24,547 bases of DNA from CAYMJK01 sp043101635 (GTDB taxonomy: Bacteria; Planctomycetota; Phycisphaerae; Phycisphaerales; UBA1924). The notes under the pieces were generated by a model. It was not told where the DNA came from. It did not search any database and was given only the letters and a program-made list of their open reading frames with translations. The stretch's first letter is position 1. Every line of letters begins with the position of its first letter. Both the position numbers and the translations under genes were made by a program. Location: the NCBI GenBank assembly GCA_043101635.1, contig JBICIE010000279.1, forward strand, positions 1 through 24,547. The letters are read 5' to 3'. Below, one piece after another: positions 6,273 to 16,340 of this stretch.

Positions 6273-7682
6273 ATGATCGACCTGCGCCGACTGCGCGAAG
6301 ACCCCGAACACTTCAAACAAGGCGCCCGGCACAAGGGCGTGACGGTCGACATCGACCGGGCGGTGGACCTGGACCGGCGCATCCGGGAATTGCAGACCCG
6401 TCGCGACGAGGCCCGGGCCAACCAGAACCGCCTGGCGCGGGAGTCCGGCCCGAAGATCGGCCAGCTCATGGGCCAGCTCAAGAAGGCCGAGGGCGGACAG
6501 CGCGAGGCGCTGCAGGCGGAACTGGACCAGCTCAAGCAGGCGCCGCAGATGCTGAAAGCGGAGGTGCAGGCGGCCGAGGACCAGCTTGCCCAGCTTGAGC
6601 CGGAGTTCCGGGAGCTGCTGCTGGCGATCCCGCTGCCGCCGGATCCGGATGTGCCGGTGGGCGCCGGCGCCGAGGACAACGTGGAGCTGCGCCGGTGGGC
6701 GCCGGCGGGGTTCGACCCGGCCGTGCCGTTTGCCGAGCAGCGGGGCTTTGCGCCGAAGACGCACATCGAACTGGTGGAGTCGCTGGGGCTGTGCGACTTC
6801 GAGCGCGGGGTGAAGTTGGCGGGCTCGCGGAGCTACTCGCTGACGGGCGACGGGATGCGCCTGCACCAGGCGATCCTGCGCTACGCGTTCGACTTCATGG
6901 CGGAGCGGCACGGGTTCCGGCCGATGTCGGTCCCGGCGCTGGTGCGCGAGGAGGCGATGGTCGGGACGGGCTTCTTCCCGGCGGGGCGCGAGCAGACGTA
7001 CCAGGTGGAGGAGACGCGGCGCGGGGCGGGCGAGGACCTGTACCTGGCGGGGACCGGCGAGGTGGGCCTGATGGGTCTGCACGCCGGGGAGATCCTGGAT
7101 GAGGCGGACCTGCCGCTGCGGTATGTGACCTGGAGCCCGTGCTACCGGCGAGAGGCGGGGGCGGCGGGGAAGGACACGGCGGGGCTGTACCGGATCCACC
7201 AGTTCGAGAAGGTCGAGCAGGTGGTGGTCTGCGGCGCTGATGAGGCCGAGAGCCGGGCGTGGCACCAGAAGATGATCGGGTATGTCGAGGCGCTCTTGCA
7301 GAGCCTGGAGCTGCCGTACCGGCTGCTGCAGTGCTGCACGGGTGACCTGGGCGTCAAGAACGCCGACATGATCGACATCGAGTGCTGGATGCCGGGGCGG
7401 GGGGAGGTTGGGGCCGACGGGCGGCCCACAGGCGACTTCGGCGAGACGCACTCGGCGAGCCGGCTGTACGACTTCCAGTGCCGGCGGCTGAACATGCGGT
7501 ACCGGGCCGGGGGCGAGGGCGGGACGGGTTCGACGACGTTCTGCCATTCGCTGAACAACACGGTGGCCGCGAGCCCGCGCATTCTGATCCCGCTGCTGGA
7601 GATGCACCAGCAGGCGGATGGGACGGTGCGCGTGCCGGAGGCGCTGCGCCCGTACATGGGGGGGCGGGAGCGGATCGGGTAG
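6273..7682 (+). CDS. serS: Seryl-tRNA synthetase
   Basis: A 469-aa class II aminoacyl-tRNA synthetase that charges tRNA-Ser with serine using ATP. The start MIDLRRLREDPEHF is typical, followed by the two-helix coiled-coil arm (about residues 30-115) that contacts the long variable arm of tRNA-Ser. Motif 2 is YRREAGAAGKDTAG from residue 291 with FEKVE at 311-315; motif 3 is NNTVAASPRILIPLLE (428-443), a variant with two Asn in place of the commoner N-G-S. The serine-binding loop reads GTGEVGL where TAE is usual. Length is slightly above the usual ~425 aa. The gene converges on aroC, with only 3 bp between the two stop codons. ATG 6273 is preceded by no Shine-Dalgarno. Confidence 0.96.
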   Translation: MIDLRRLREDPEHFKQGARHKGVTVDIDRAVDLDRRIRELQTRRDEARANQNRLARESGPKIGQLMGQLKKAEGGQREALQAELDQLKQAPQMLKAEVQAAEDQLAQLEPEFRELLLAIPLPPDPDVPVGAGAEDNVELRRWAPAGFDPAVPFAEQRGFAPKTHIELVESLGLCDFERGVKLAGSRSYSLTGDGMRLHQAILRYAFDFMAERHGFRPMSVPALVREEAMVGTGFFPAGREQTYQVEETRRGAGEDLYLAGTGEVGLMGLHAGEILDEADLPLRYVTWSPCYRREAGAAGKDTAGLYRIHQFEKVEQVVVCGADEAESRAWHQKMIGYVEALLQSLELPYRLLQCCTGDLGVKNADMIDIECWMPGRGEVGADGRPTGDFGETHSASRLYDFQCRRLNMRYRAGGEGGTGSTTFCHSLNNTVAASPRILIPLLEMHQQADGTVRVPEALRPYMGGRERIG

Positions 7683-7685
7683 CGG

Positions 7686-8879
7686 CTACGCCAGAGTCGT
7701 CTCGGGCGGCTCCAGGGGCAGCACTCGGGCGTGGTCGAGGTAGCCGGCCCAGTTGCGGCGCATCTCGCTCATGGAGTCGCCGCCGAACTTGTCGCGCATG
7801 GCGCGGGCGATCTCGAAGGCGACGACGTTCTCCATCACCACGCTGGCGGCGCTGACGGCGCAGATGTCGGAGCGCTCGTACTGGCTCTGCTCGGGCTGCT
7901 TGGTGTCGAGGTCGACGCTGGGCAGGCCGCGGAGGAGGGTGCTGATGGGCTTCATCGCGGCTCGGACGACGACGGGCTGGCCGGTGGTCATGCCGCCCTC
8001 GGTCCCGCCGGCGTTGTTGGTGTCGCGGATGAAGCCGAGGCCGATCTCATCACGGCGGGCGCCGTCCCAGCGGATGGGATCGTGCACCTGGCTGCCCGGC
8101 CTGCGCGCGCAGTCCTTGCCGAGACCGATCTCGACGCACTTGAAGGCCTGGATGCCCATGACCGAGTAGGCGAGACGGGCATCGAGCTTGTCGCGCCAGT
8201 CGACGCACGTGCCGATGCCCGGCGGGCAGCCGAACGCGTGGGCCTCGACCAGCCCCCCCACCGTGTCCTTGTCGACCTTGGCCTGGCGAATGATCTCAAT
8301 CTGGCGCGCGGTCACGGCCTTATCGGGGCAGTAGGTTTCGCTGGCGTCGCGCAGGGTCAGCAGTTCGCGCCAGTTCTCCGGCGTCGGCGCCACCGCCGTC
8401 TCGGCATCCAGGATCGCGCGCACGAAGCCGAAGATGTGGATGTCGAAGCGGGCCAGAAGTTGGCGGGCCAGGGCGCCGGCGGCGGTGCGGGCGGCGGTCT
8501 CGCGGGCGCTGGCGCGCTCGAGCGTGCCGCGGCAGTCGGTGGTGAGCCACTTGAGGCTGCCGGCGAGATCGGCGTGGCCGGGGCGCGGGCGGCGCACCGG
8601 CGGCGTGCGCGCAGGATCGTCCATCCGCGAGTCGCGGTTGCGAATGAGCATGGCGATGGGGCTGCCGAGGGTCTCGCCCTGGCGCATGCCGCTGAGGAAC
8701 TCGACGGCGTCGGTCTCGATGCGCTGGCGCCCGCCGCGGCCGTAACCGCCCTGACGCCGGCGCAGTTCGGCGTTGATCTGGTCGGCATCGACCTTCAGCC
8801 CGGCGGGCATGCCGCTGACGGTGACGACAAGGGCGGGGCCGTGGCTCTCGCCGGCGGTGATGTAGTCGAGGAAGGGCAT
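7686..8879 (-). CDS. aroC: Chorismate synthase
   Basis: A 397-aa enzyme for the last step of the shikimate pathway, converting 5-enolpyruvylshikimate-3-phosphate to chorismate with reduced FMN. Hallmarks: GESHGPALVVTVSGMPAGL (residues 10-28, including H13), RRRQGGYGRGGRQRIETD (40-57), RPGHAD (99-104), RASARETAARTAAGALARQ, NAGGTEGGMTTG and the C-terminal ERSDICAVSAASVVMEN. The start is ATG 8879 (MPFLDYITAGESHG). TACCCT at 8885-8890 lies 5 nt upstream and could be a -10 box for a leaderless message; no Shine-Dalgarno is visible. The gene follows the DUF4132 gene by 86 bp on the same strand and could also be read from that transcript. It is slightly longer than the ~360 aa typical of proteobacterial enzymes. 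Confidence 0.96.
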   Translation of the reverse strand: MPFLDYITAGESHGPALVVTVSGMPAGLKVDADQINAELRRRQGGYGRGGRQRIETDAVEFLSGMRQGETLGSPIAMLIRNRDSRMDDPARTPPVRRPRPGHADLAGSLKWLTTDCRGTLERASARETAARTAAGALARQLLARFDIHIFGFVRAILDAETAVAPTPENWRELLTLRDASETYCPDKAVTARQIEIIRQAKVDKDTVGGLVEAHAFGCPPGIGTCVDWRDKLDARLAYSVMGIQAFKCVEIGLGKDCARRPGSQVHDPIRWDGARRDEIGLGFIRDTNNAGGTEGGMTTGQPVVVRAAMKPISTLLRGLPSVDLDTKQPEQSQYERSDICAVSAASVVMENVVAFEIARAMRDKFGGDSMSEMRRNWAGYLDHARVLPLEPPETTLA

Positions 8880-8965
8880 GGGGGAGGGTATCGGCCGAAT
8901 GCCGCTTGGAGTTCCGGCACTGCAAGGGGCCGGTGGCGCCAGGCCCGCATGACAGGCCATCGCCC

Positions 8966-11900
8966 TCAGCCGCGGATGTGTTCCAGGATCGCTGGATCGC
9001 GGATCTCGTCGTCGCGGGCGAGCAGGAGGGCCTTGGCCATGACCTCGGCGGTGCGCGGGTCATCATCGGCGAACGGGAGGAAGAGGCGGCCGCGGTACTG
9101 GCTGTGCACGGCGACGATCGGCAGGGCGCGCCCGGGGAGCACGTGGGTGATGGCACTGCCGAGGTGCAGGCTGTAGCTGGCGCGGGCGCCGTCGATGAAG
9201 GCGTGAACGCCGTCGATGCGGACGTTGGCGAGGCCGAGGAGCTTGCAGGTCTGGTCGAGCAGGGCGCTGCGCATCTCGACGGTCGAGGCGGTGGCCTCGG
9301 GATCGACGCCGCCGGCGTGGGCGACACTGACGACGAGATCGAGATCGCGCATGGTCTCGCTGAAGACGCGGTCGGGAACGTCGGCGATGTGCATCAGGCC
9401 GCGGGCCTTCGTGCGCCGCTGGAAGCTGACGGCCTCGAGCGTGAGGCCATCGACATCGGCGGGTGTGAAGTAGGTCTCGGCGAACCAGAGGTTTGCGGTG
9501 ATTCCCTCATCGTGATAGGTGCGCCGGACGCCTTCTTCGGGGGCGATCACCCACTGGCGCTGCTTGAGCAGCGCAAGCGCCTGGCGCGGGTTGACCTGGT
9601 GGCCGGCGTAGCGCCGGGTGGAATCGGCCTGGTCGATCTCTGTGTCGGTCTTGGGATAGACCTCGCGGAAGATCTGCTTGATAGGCTGGATGCGCTCGGC
9701 GCTGAAGCAGTCGCGTTGCCAGTCGCCCCAATCGCCGCGGGCGAGCAGGTCGATCGGGTGGGCGAGACGAACGGTTTCCTGCTTGCCGATCGGCTCAATG
9801 GCGCCGGAGCAGTGCTGGAGCGCGCGGGCGCCCTCGATGGGGTAGCCGATGAGATCACCGTCCCCGATGAAGACGAGGCGCTGCAGCATCGGGCGCAGCA
9901 GCGGGTGATCCCACAGTTCCCGCAGCTCGGGGCCGGTGAAGGCGTCGGCACGGCACATGGAGGTTTCCAGCGAGAGGCGCATGCGGGTCCGCTGGCGGCG
10001 CAGATCGGTGACGCGGGAGCGAAGCTGGGCGATATCCTCGCGTTTGCGGAGCTTGGCCGGCACGTTCTTGAGCGGCTTGTCCTTCTTCGTGATGGTGAGT
10101 TCGGGGGCGCCCTCGGCGTCGATGGCGAGCGAGATCGTGGTGTCGTCGGCGTTGATCGTCACCGGCCCCTGCGCGAGGTCGGCAACGGCCTCGGCCTCCA
10201 TGGCCCATTCGAGGCGGCGCGGGTCGCGGTAGCCGGCGGTTCGGGCGAGATTCTGCAGGCCGATGTCCACGGCGCGGCCCTCGCTGGCCTGGCGCTGGCT
10301 GCCGAACTTGCGGCTCTGGCGCCGGAACTCCTGGAGGCGCTGGTAGCGACTGAGGGTCTCGGCCCGGGCGTCCGCCGGCTTCTGCGGCAGGGGAATGAGG
10401 CCCAGAGCGCGGACGGACTCCTGGTGGCGCGTGGCGTCCATGCGCTTGATCAGGTCGGCGGGCTTGACTTCGCTGAGCATGGCGCTGGCGAAGAGTTCGG
10501 CCCGCTTGTGGCCGCCGCTGTTGGACGCGTACCTGGCGGATTTGAGCAGCCGGCGCCAGCTCTCCATGCCGACGCCACCGAGCATGCGGTGGAACCATGC
10601 GACATCGACAGCGCCATCCTCGAGGTCTTCGGCCTCCAGTTCGGTGCGCTCGCTGATGCGGGCGGCCCACATCTCACGGAATTCCTGGTCGCGCCAGTAG
10701 CTCATCTGTTTGGTGTGGGCGTGGATCCACCAGACGGCGTCCTCGAGGCCTTCGAAGGCGAGCGTGTGCTCGATGTGGGTGGCCCATTGCGGGGCAAAGA
10801 GGGCGAGGTCGAGCAGGCGCTTCTCGGCGACGCCGGAGGTCTTGAACAGTTCGGCGAAGCGCTGCGGCGTGTCCTCGGGCTCGGGCGCCGTGACGGTGAT
10901 CAAGCGGCTGAAGGAGTAGGCGCGGGTCGGCTTGGTCCACTGATCCTGACGGACGAGGTTGTCACGCCCGAGAGCCGCGGCAAGGCGGAACAGCGTCGCG
11001 GCGCCGCCAGCGTGGTGGATCTGGCGGGCCATCTCGCTGGCGGGGCCGAGTCGCTCGCCGCGGGTCAGTTCGACCTCGATGATGCGCTCGCGCATGCGCC
11101 GGGCGGCGTCGAGGAGGGGCGGCAGGTCGCGGAGGGCCGGGTGGGGGCGCAGGCGAGTGACGTCATCAATCGAGCCGAGGAACACGAGGTCGTCCCACTG
11201 AGTCTTGCGGACCCGCTCCTTGAGCATCCAGGCGTAGAAGTCGTGCTCTGTGGCGAGGCCTTGCTTGTACGCGGCGGAGAACTGCTCAAGGGGAGGGCCG
11301 CGTTCGCAGTCGGTGACGCCGAGGTCCATTGCCAGAAGCCGCAGAGCGCCGAGACGGGCCACGAGGGCGTCATCTGCGCGCGCGCCGGGCACCATCGCCA
11401 GGTACTGATCGGCGATGTCGAACTCGCGCCGGAGTTTCGACTCGCTGACCCGGCGGGAGTTCTCCGGCAGCGTCGCCGGCTCCTTGCCCGCCTTGATCTG
11501 TGCGAGGCGATCCTCCGGAACCTGCACGACGAACTCGAGCGCGCCTGCGCCGCAGAGCAGCGGGAGCCACTCGGCGAGGCGCCTGAACGACCACAGGACG
11601 CCGTAGGCGCGCTGTGAACGGAGGGCGGCGGGCATCTCCTTCAGCCAGTGTTCGTCGCCAAACTCGGTGAGCATCCAGGCGCGCACAAGCTCAAGACCAT
11701 CTTTGTCGCGCATGGAAGCCGGGCGGCCGGCGATCCACTCGTGCCAGGCCTCGCGGAGTGGCAGGTTCTCCAGCGCCTGCTCCAGATCTTCCTTGCTGGC
11801 CGAGGCGCCCCGGCGCGGGCCGGGCAGATTCTCGGCCAGCAGCCCCGTGCGCTTCGCGGCGCCCTCGCCGGGCTCGACCCAGTCGGCGGTGTAGGTGATC

Positions 11901-13879
11901 TGCTCCTCGCCCCGCTGCAGGAAGAGTTCCGCAAGTGATCGCAGGCAGGCCCTGGCCGCCTTCGTGTCCTTGGATACACCGACGAACTTCGGCGCGATCG
12001 GCCTGGCACGCATCTTCGGATCAAGCAGCCCGAGGCACTCCTGGCTCGCGCTGGCGTCCACCTGCGTCCCCACCAGCCGCTCGACCTGCTCGGCGAGTTC
12101 CGGATCCGTGAGCTGCTGGCGGTGTTTCTCGACCAGGTTTCGGGCTTCGTCCGCGGCGAGATCCTTCTCGACGAGATGTGCCGCGAGTTCCAGGCCGGCG
12201 GCCCGCTTCTTGATGGCGCCATCGGCCATGAGTTCGTCGGCGAGCCTCACGATGCGATCCGGCGCCAGCTTTGTCAGGCGTCCGATCGCGCAGCGGCGCA
12301 GCTTGGCGGCCGAACGGTGCAAGGCGCCGCAGATGCGCTCGACTTCATCTTCCTCGACCGGGAGCGACTCGAGGGCTTCGAAGGCCGCTTCGTAGACATC
12401 AGCGCGGGAGTCGGTGATCAGTTCGAGCATGAGGGCACGGCCCTCGGGGGTGAGCTTGCTGCGCTTGCGCCTGCGGCCCCAGCCGGTCCCGGCGAGATCG
12501 CGGATGACGGTGACGCAGGCCCAGCTTTCGAGGGCGCCGGCGTACGGGATCATGCGCTCGGGCGCGGCGGTCGCCATCGAGCGCAGCGCGGCGGCGGCGT
12601 CGCGCCGGCTGAGGGTGTATTCGCACCAGGGCCAGACGATGGCCTCGCACTTGCGGCCCTTCGCCGGCAGGCGCTCGTACAGCTTCGCGATGGCGGCGAA
12701 GAGCTCCTGCGGAACTGCGGACCACTCCGGACGAGCGATGGCCTCCAGCATCGCTGCGAGCACGCGATCGTCCGTCTCTTCATCCGCGACGAGACGCTGG
12801 GCCAGCGGCTCGATGGCGTCCGGCACAAGGAGCAACCGGTCCAGCGTGAGCACCGCGATGAAGCGTCGCTCGGGCGTCGGGTCGGCGAGCAGCGGCGTCG
12901 CGAGGGCAATGGCGTTGTGGGCGTCCTGGAACGCCGCGGCCCAGAGGGCGATGTAGGCGTCCTCGGGCTCGCCGTCGCGAACCATCTGCTCGCGCAGAGT
13001 GGGATCGTCGAGGTACTGCGTCATCCGCCGGATACCGCTGTTGACGACCTTGACGCTGCCGCCGGCCCACTGCGTGCCCAGCCAGACGTCGAAGGCGCGG
13101 ACGGTGGCGCTGAAGCGGGCGAGGTCGTGCTCCAGGATCAGGCCGAGCATGTAGCGGAAGGCGTCCGGATGGCCCTCATCGACGGCCTCCAGGATCGCCT
13201 GGCGCAGGCCCTCCTGGCGCTGGGCGGCCAGCAGCAGCTTGCCGACGTACTCCCAGTCCTGGCGGTCGCCGGAGTTGAGCAGGGCGACGATGGCGTGGCG
13301 GCCCATCTGGCCGATCTCGTGCTCGCCGTTGATCGAGGCGATCAGCGTCTGGCGCACGGCCTCCGCCTGGGCCCCGCCGGCGCGCAAGGCCGCGGCGAGC
13401 ACCCAGCCGACATCATCGCCGAAGGTGGGCAGGTGCGCGGCCCACGCCGCGAGCCAATGGACATCCTCATCGAGGTTGCGCAGGGTCTGCGTGATCTGGA
13501 GGAAGAAGCGGGCGCGGCTGGCAGCCTGGACGGCCGGGTTGGACGGCGAGCGGAACGGCAGCCGCCCCCACTCGAACTGGTACGGCCGCTGCGGGGCATC
13601 CTGCCAGGCGCACTCGAGCAGGTCCGCCAGCTTCGGGAACAGTTCGGCCCAGAGTTTGCGCCGGTCGGCGTCGCCGAGTTCCTGGAAGTAGCGGATGGTC
13701 TTCAGCAGGCGCTCCGGCTGCGGGCCATCGCCCATCCAGTCCGTCGGCGTCTGCAGCAGTTGCCTGAGCGTCTCGCGCCGGCGGCCGGGCCAGCGAGCGA
13801 GCCGGGACAGCCGGGCGTCCAGCCACTTGCGCTGGTAGAACGTCTTGAGCTGGCTCTCGATCTCTTCGTGCGACGGCAT
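8966..13879 (-). CDS. Giant DUF4132 / MolR-like protein
   Basis: A 1637-aa protein without signal peptide or membrane helices, so probably cytoplasmic. Residues 1 to about 700 are helical and HEAT-like. The DUF4132 core lies near residues 1270-1450: an Arg/Lys-rich RMRLSLETSMCR helix region, WDHPLLRPMLQRLVF (from about 1319), RLAHPIDLL (about 1370), then QPIKQIFREVYP. The last ~110 residues (from DVPDRVFSETMRDLDLVVSV to FLPFADDD) match the C-terminal domain usual in this family. E. coli MolR and YehI are relatives; in enterobacteria YehI is encoded near a MoxR-type ATPase and VWA proteins. No such partners are next to this copy. ATG 13879 lies 12 bp after the stop of the 143-aa gene upstream, so the two form an operon. 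Biochemical function is unknown in the family; the family call is from motif recall, not a search. Confidence 0.85.
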   Translation of the reverse strand: MPSHEEIESQLKTFYQRKWLDARLSRLARWPGRRRETLRQLLQTPTDWMGDGPQPERLLKTIRYFQELGDADRRKLWAELFPKLADLLECAWQDAPQRPYQFEWGRLPFRSPSNPAVQAASRARFFLQITQTLRNLDEDVHWLAAWAAHLPTFGDDVGWVLAAALRAGGAQAEAVRQTLIASINGEHEIGQMGRHAIVALLNSGDRQDWEYVGKLLLAAQRQEGLRQAILEAVDEGHPDAFRYMLGLILEHDLARFSATVRAFDVWLGTQWAGGSVKVVNSGIRRMTQYLDDPTLREQMVRDGEPEDAYIALWAAAFQDAHNAIALATPLLADPTPERRFIAVLTLDRLLLVPDAIEPLAQRLVADEETDDRVLAAMLEAIARPEWSAVPQELFAAIAKLYERLPAKGRKCEAIVWPWCEYTLSRRDAAAALRSMATAAPERMIPYAGALESWACVTVIRDLAGTGWGRRRKRSKLTPEGRALMLELITDSRADVYEAAFEALESLPVEEDEVERICGALHRSAAKLRRCAIGRLTKLAPDRIVRLADELMADGAIKKRAAGLELAAHLVEKDLAADEARNLVEKHRQQLTDPELAEQVERLVGTQVDASASQECLGLLDPKMRARPIAPKFVGVSKDTKAARACLRSLAELFLQRGEEQITYTADWVEPGEGAAKRTGLLAENLPGPRRGASASKEDLEQALENLPLREAWHEWIAGRPASMRDKDGLELVRAWMLTEFGDEHWLKEMPAALRSQRAYGVLWSFRRLAEWLPLLCGAGALEFVVQVPEDRLAQIKAGKEPATLPENSRRVSESKLRREFDIADQYLAMVPGARADDALVARLGALRLLAMDLGVTDCERGPPLEQFSAAYKQGLATEHDFYAWMLKERVRKTQWDDLVFLGSIDDVTRLRPHPALRDLPPLLDAARRMRERIIEVELTRGERLGPASEMARQIHHAGGAATLFRLAAALGRDNLVRQDQWTKPTRAYSFSRLITVTAPEPEDTPQRFAELFKTSGVAEKRLLDLALFAPQWATHIEHTLAFEGLEDAVWWIHAHTKQMSYWRDQEFREMWAARISERTELEAEDLEDGAVDVAWFHRMLGGVGMESWRRLLKSARYASNSGGHKRAELFASAMLSEVKPADLIKRMDATRHQESVRALGLIPLPQKPADARAETLSRYQRLQEFRRQSRKFGSQRQASEGRAVDIGLQNLARTAGYRDPRRLEWAMEAEAVADLAQGPVTINADDTTISLAIDAEGAPELTITKKDKPLKNVPAKLRKREDIAQLRSRVTDLRRQRTRMRLSLETSMCRADAFTGPELRELWDHPLLRPMLQRLVFIGDGDLIGYPIEGARALQHCSGAIEPIGKQETVRLAHPIDLLARGDWGDWQRDCFSAERIQPIKQIFREVYPKTDTEIDQADSTRRYAGHQVNPRQALALLKQRQWVIAPEEGVRRTYHDEGITANLWFAETYFTPADVDGLTLEAVSFQRRTKARGLMHIADVPDRVFSETMRDLDLVVSVAHAGGVDPEATASTVEMRSALLDQTCKLLGLANVRIDGVHAFIDGARASYSLHLGSAITHVLPGRALPIVAVHSQYRGRLFLPFADDDPRTAEVMAKALLLARDDEIRDPAILEHIRG

Positions 13880-13891
13880 TGGTGGGAATCC

Positions 13892-14323
13892 TCAGGCGCC
13901 TGCCAGGAACGTCAGGCGGATGAACACGAGCCGGCTGTCCGACGACAGTTGCACGATCTCGTCGAGCGCCTTACGCTCGACGCCGTCGATGATGACGAGA
14001 TACAGGCCGTCCTCGAAGCCCTGGAGCGCCGCGCCGACGGCCTGGTCAGGGTCGACCTGCTGCGTACGCTCGCGGGCGGCGGGGTTCACCTTGCCGCGGC
14101 GGGCGGCATCTTCGATCTGGGCCGGGGCCAGCACCCGGTCGAACCGCTCCTGCTCCTGGCGTTCGGCGAAGGCCTGGAGCTGGCGGCGGACGACGTGTTC
14201 GATCACATGGCGAAGGCGCAGCGCATCTCCGGCGCCCGGGTCGACCTGCGGCGGCGGCACGCCGAAGTCCGCCAGCAGCGGCTTCCTTCGTCCGAGGGCC
14301 TGGGTCGAGACGGTGAGTGCCAT
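13892..14323 (-). CDS. 143-aa partner of the DUF4132 protein, possibly beta-grasp (ubiquitin/ThiS-like)
   Basis: A 143-aa protein beginning MALTVSTQALGRRKPLLADF (a predicted beta hairpin), then an amphipathic helix (LRHVIEHVVRRQLQAFAERQ), a polar insert, and a beta-rich end: GLYLVIIDGVERKALDEIVQ, then LSSDSRLVFIRLTFLAGA. The end recalls the last strands and tail of ThiS/MoaD-type beta-grasp proteins (pattern V-x-x-NG-E ... L-x-DGD-x-V-x-x-V-GG), though the last residues here are Gly-Ala rather than Gly-Gly. I recall similar small genes beside DUF4132 genes in other bacteria. It is the first gene of a two-gene operon, 12 bp upstream of the giant gene. ATG 14323 has no Shine-Dalgarno but a promoter ends 8 nt before it. 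The fold assignment is an inference. Confidence 0.75.
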   Translation of the reverse strand: MALTVSTQALGRRKPLLADFGVPPPQVDPGAGDALRLRHVIEHVVRRQLQAFAERQEQERFDRVLAPAQIEDAARRGKVNPAARERTQQVDPDQAVGAALQGFEDGLYLVIIDGVERKALDEIVQLSSDSRLVFIRLTFLAGA

Positions 14324-14331
14324 CGACGGGC

Positions 14332-14378
14332 ATGGTACAGACTTGGTTCAGTCCCGCAAGTCGCCCCCGATTCGGGGG
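14332..14378 (-). promoter_or_regulatory. Promoter and palindromic operator candidate of the DUF4132 operon
   Basis: Read on the minus strand: TTGCGG (14354-14359), a 16-bp spacer, TACCAT (14332-14337), then 8 nt to the ATG at 14323. The perfect palindrome CCCCCGA-T-TCGGGGG (14364-14378) ends 4 bp upstream of the -35 box, a position suited to an activator or repressor. Spacing suggests a leaderless or nearly leaderless mRNA. Confidence 0.5.
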
Positions 14379-14442
14379 GATGGAACTGGGCCGGCGCGAG
14401 GTCGAAGAGAGACGCCCCCTGAGCAGCGTGGGACACGCCCGC

Positions 14443-14724
14443 TCACGCCCCGTCGACCACATCGACATCCCGCTCGCCGCTCTTGTGGTAGCTCAGGCGG
14501 GCCTCGGCGTAGCGCTGGGGGGAGATCTTGAGGTCCGGCTCCTCGGCGCGGGTGTGCTGGGCGTGCAGGTGCTCGAGGAACGGGACGCACCAGCGGCAGC
14601 CGGTTCCGGCGCCGAGGCACTCGCTGATCAGCGACGCCACCGGCGGATCCTCGCGGCGCAGGTAGGTCCGGATCTTCCGCAGCGAGACGCGGAAGCACAG
14701 GCAGACATGGTCGTCAGGCTCCAC
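14443..14724 (-). CDS. Small Bfd-like [2Fe-2S]-binding protein
   Basis: A 93-aa protein whose first half is a Bfd-like domain: C8-L-C10, a spacer of 32 residues, then C43-R-W-C46 (DHVCLCFRVSLRKIR ... GTGCRWCVPFLEHL). That CxC-x32-CxxC arrangement is the ligand set for a [2Fe-2S] cluster in bacterioferritin-associated ferredoxin and related domains. An extra cysteine (C36) is present. The C-terminal 45 residues are polar with no recognised motif. No ATG fits; GTG 14724 was chosen because it directly precedes the conserved part and has TACGAT (14730-14735) 5 nt upstream. The gene is divergent from asnS. Electron transfer or iron handling is the likely role; the partner is unknown. Confidence 0.75.
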   Translation of the reverse strand: MEPDDHVCLCFRVSLRKIRTYLRREDPPVASLISECLGAGTGCRWCVPFLEHLHAQHTRAEEPDLKISPQRYAEARLSYHKSGERDVDVVDGA

Positions 14725-14904
14725 GGAGGATCGTAAGGCGGCGGCGGCGCGCTTGCCCGGTGAGCGGAGGAGCACAGAGCGGGGAGGCGCTCGACGAGCA
14801 GGAGTGAAGCCGGAGCCGCCGACCCGCCGGGCGAACCACGCTCTGCTGCGCGCCGCGCGGCCCCGGCGCCCTCTGCGGTCGGCTCTGCGGCGCCCCCGGT
14901 CCCC

Positions 14905-14925
14905 TATCATCGCCCCCGAAGGAGG
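14905..14925 (+). promoter_or_regulatory. -10 box and ribosome binding site of asnS
   Basis: TATCAT (14905-14910) is a good -10 candidate. GAAGGAGG (14918-14925) is a strong Shine-Dalgarno 4 nt before ATG 14930 and decides that start over the longer upstream frame. If TATCAT is the -10 box, the leader would be very short. Confidence 0.55.
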
Positions 14926-14929
14926 ACGC

Positions 14930-16330
<1,401 letters not shown>

Positions 16331-16340
16331 AGAGCAGACG

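Noticed and set aside
4877..6598. 573-aa plus-strand open frame over the secretion ATPase gene
   Set aside because: It is antisense to intact Walker A, Walker B and FHA motifs and would also overlap serS in another frame.
8906..14422. Long plus-strand open frames (903 and 766 aa) across the DUF4132 gene
   Set aside because: They are antisense to a 1637-aa frame with family motifs, and their products are Gly/Ala/Asp-rich shadow sequence.
14725..14929. T-box or tRNA-like leader upstream of asnS
   Set aside because: No specifier stem, antiterminator sequence or U-rich terminator could be found in the 205-bp divergent region.
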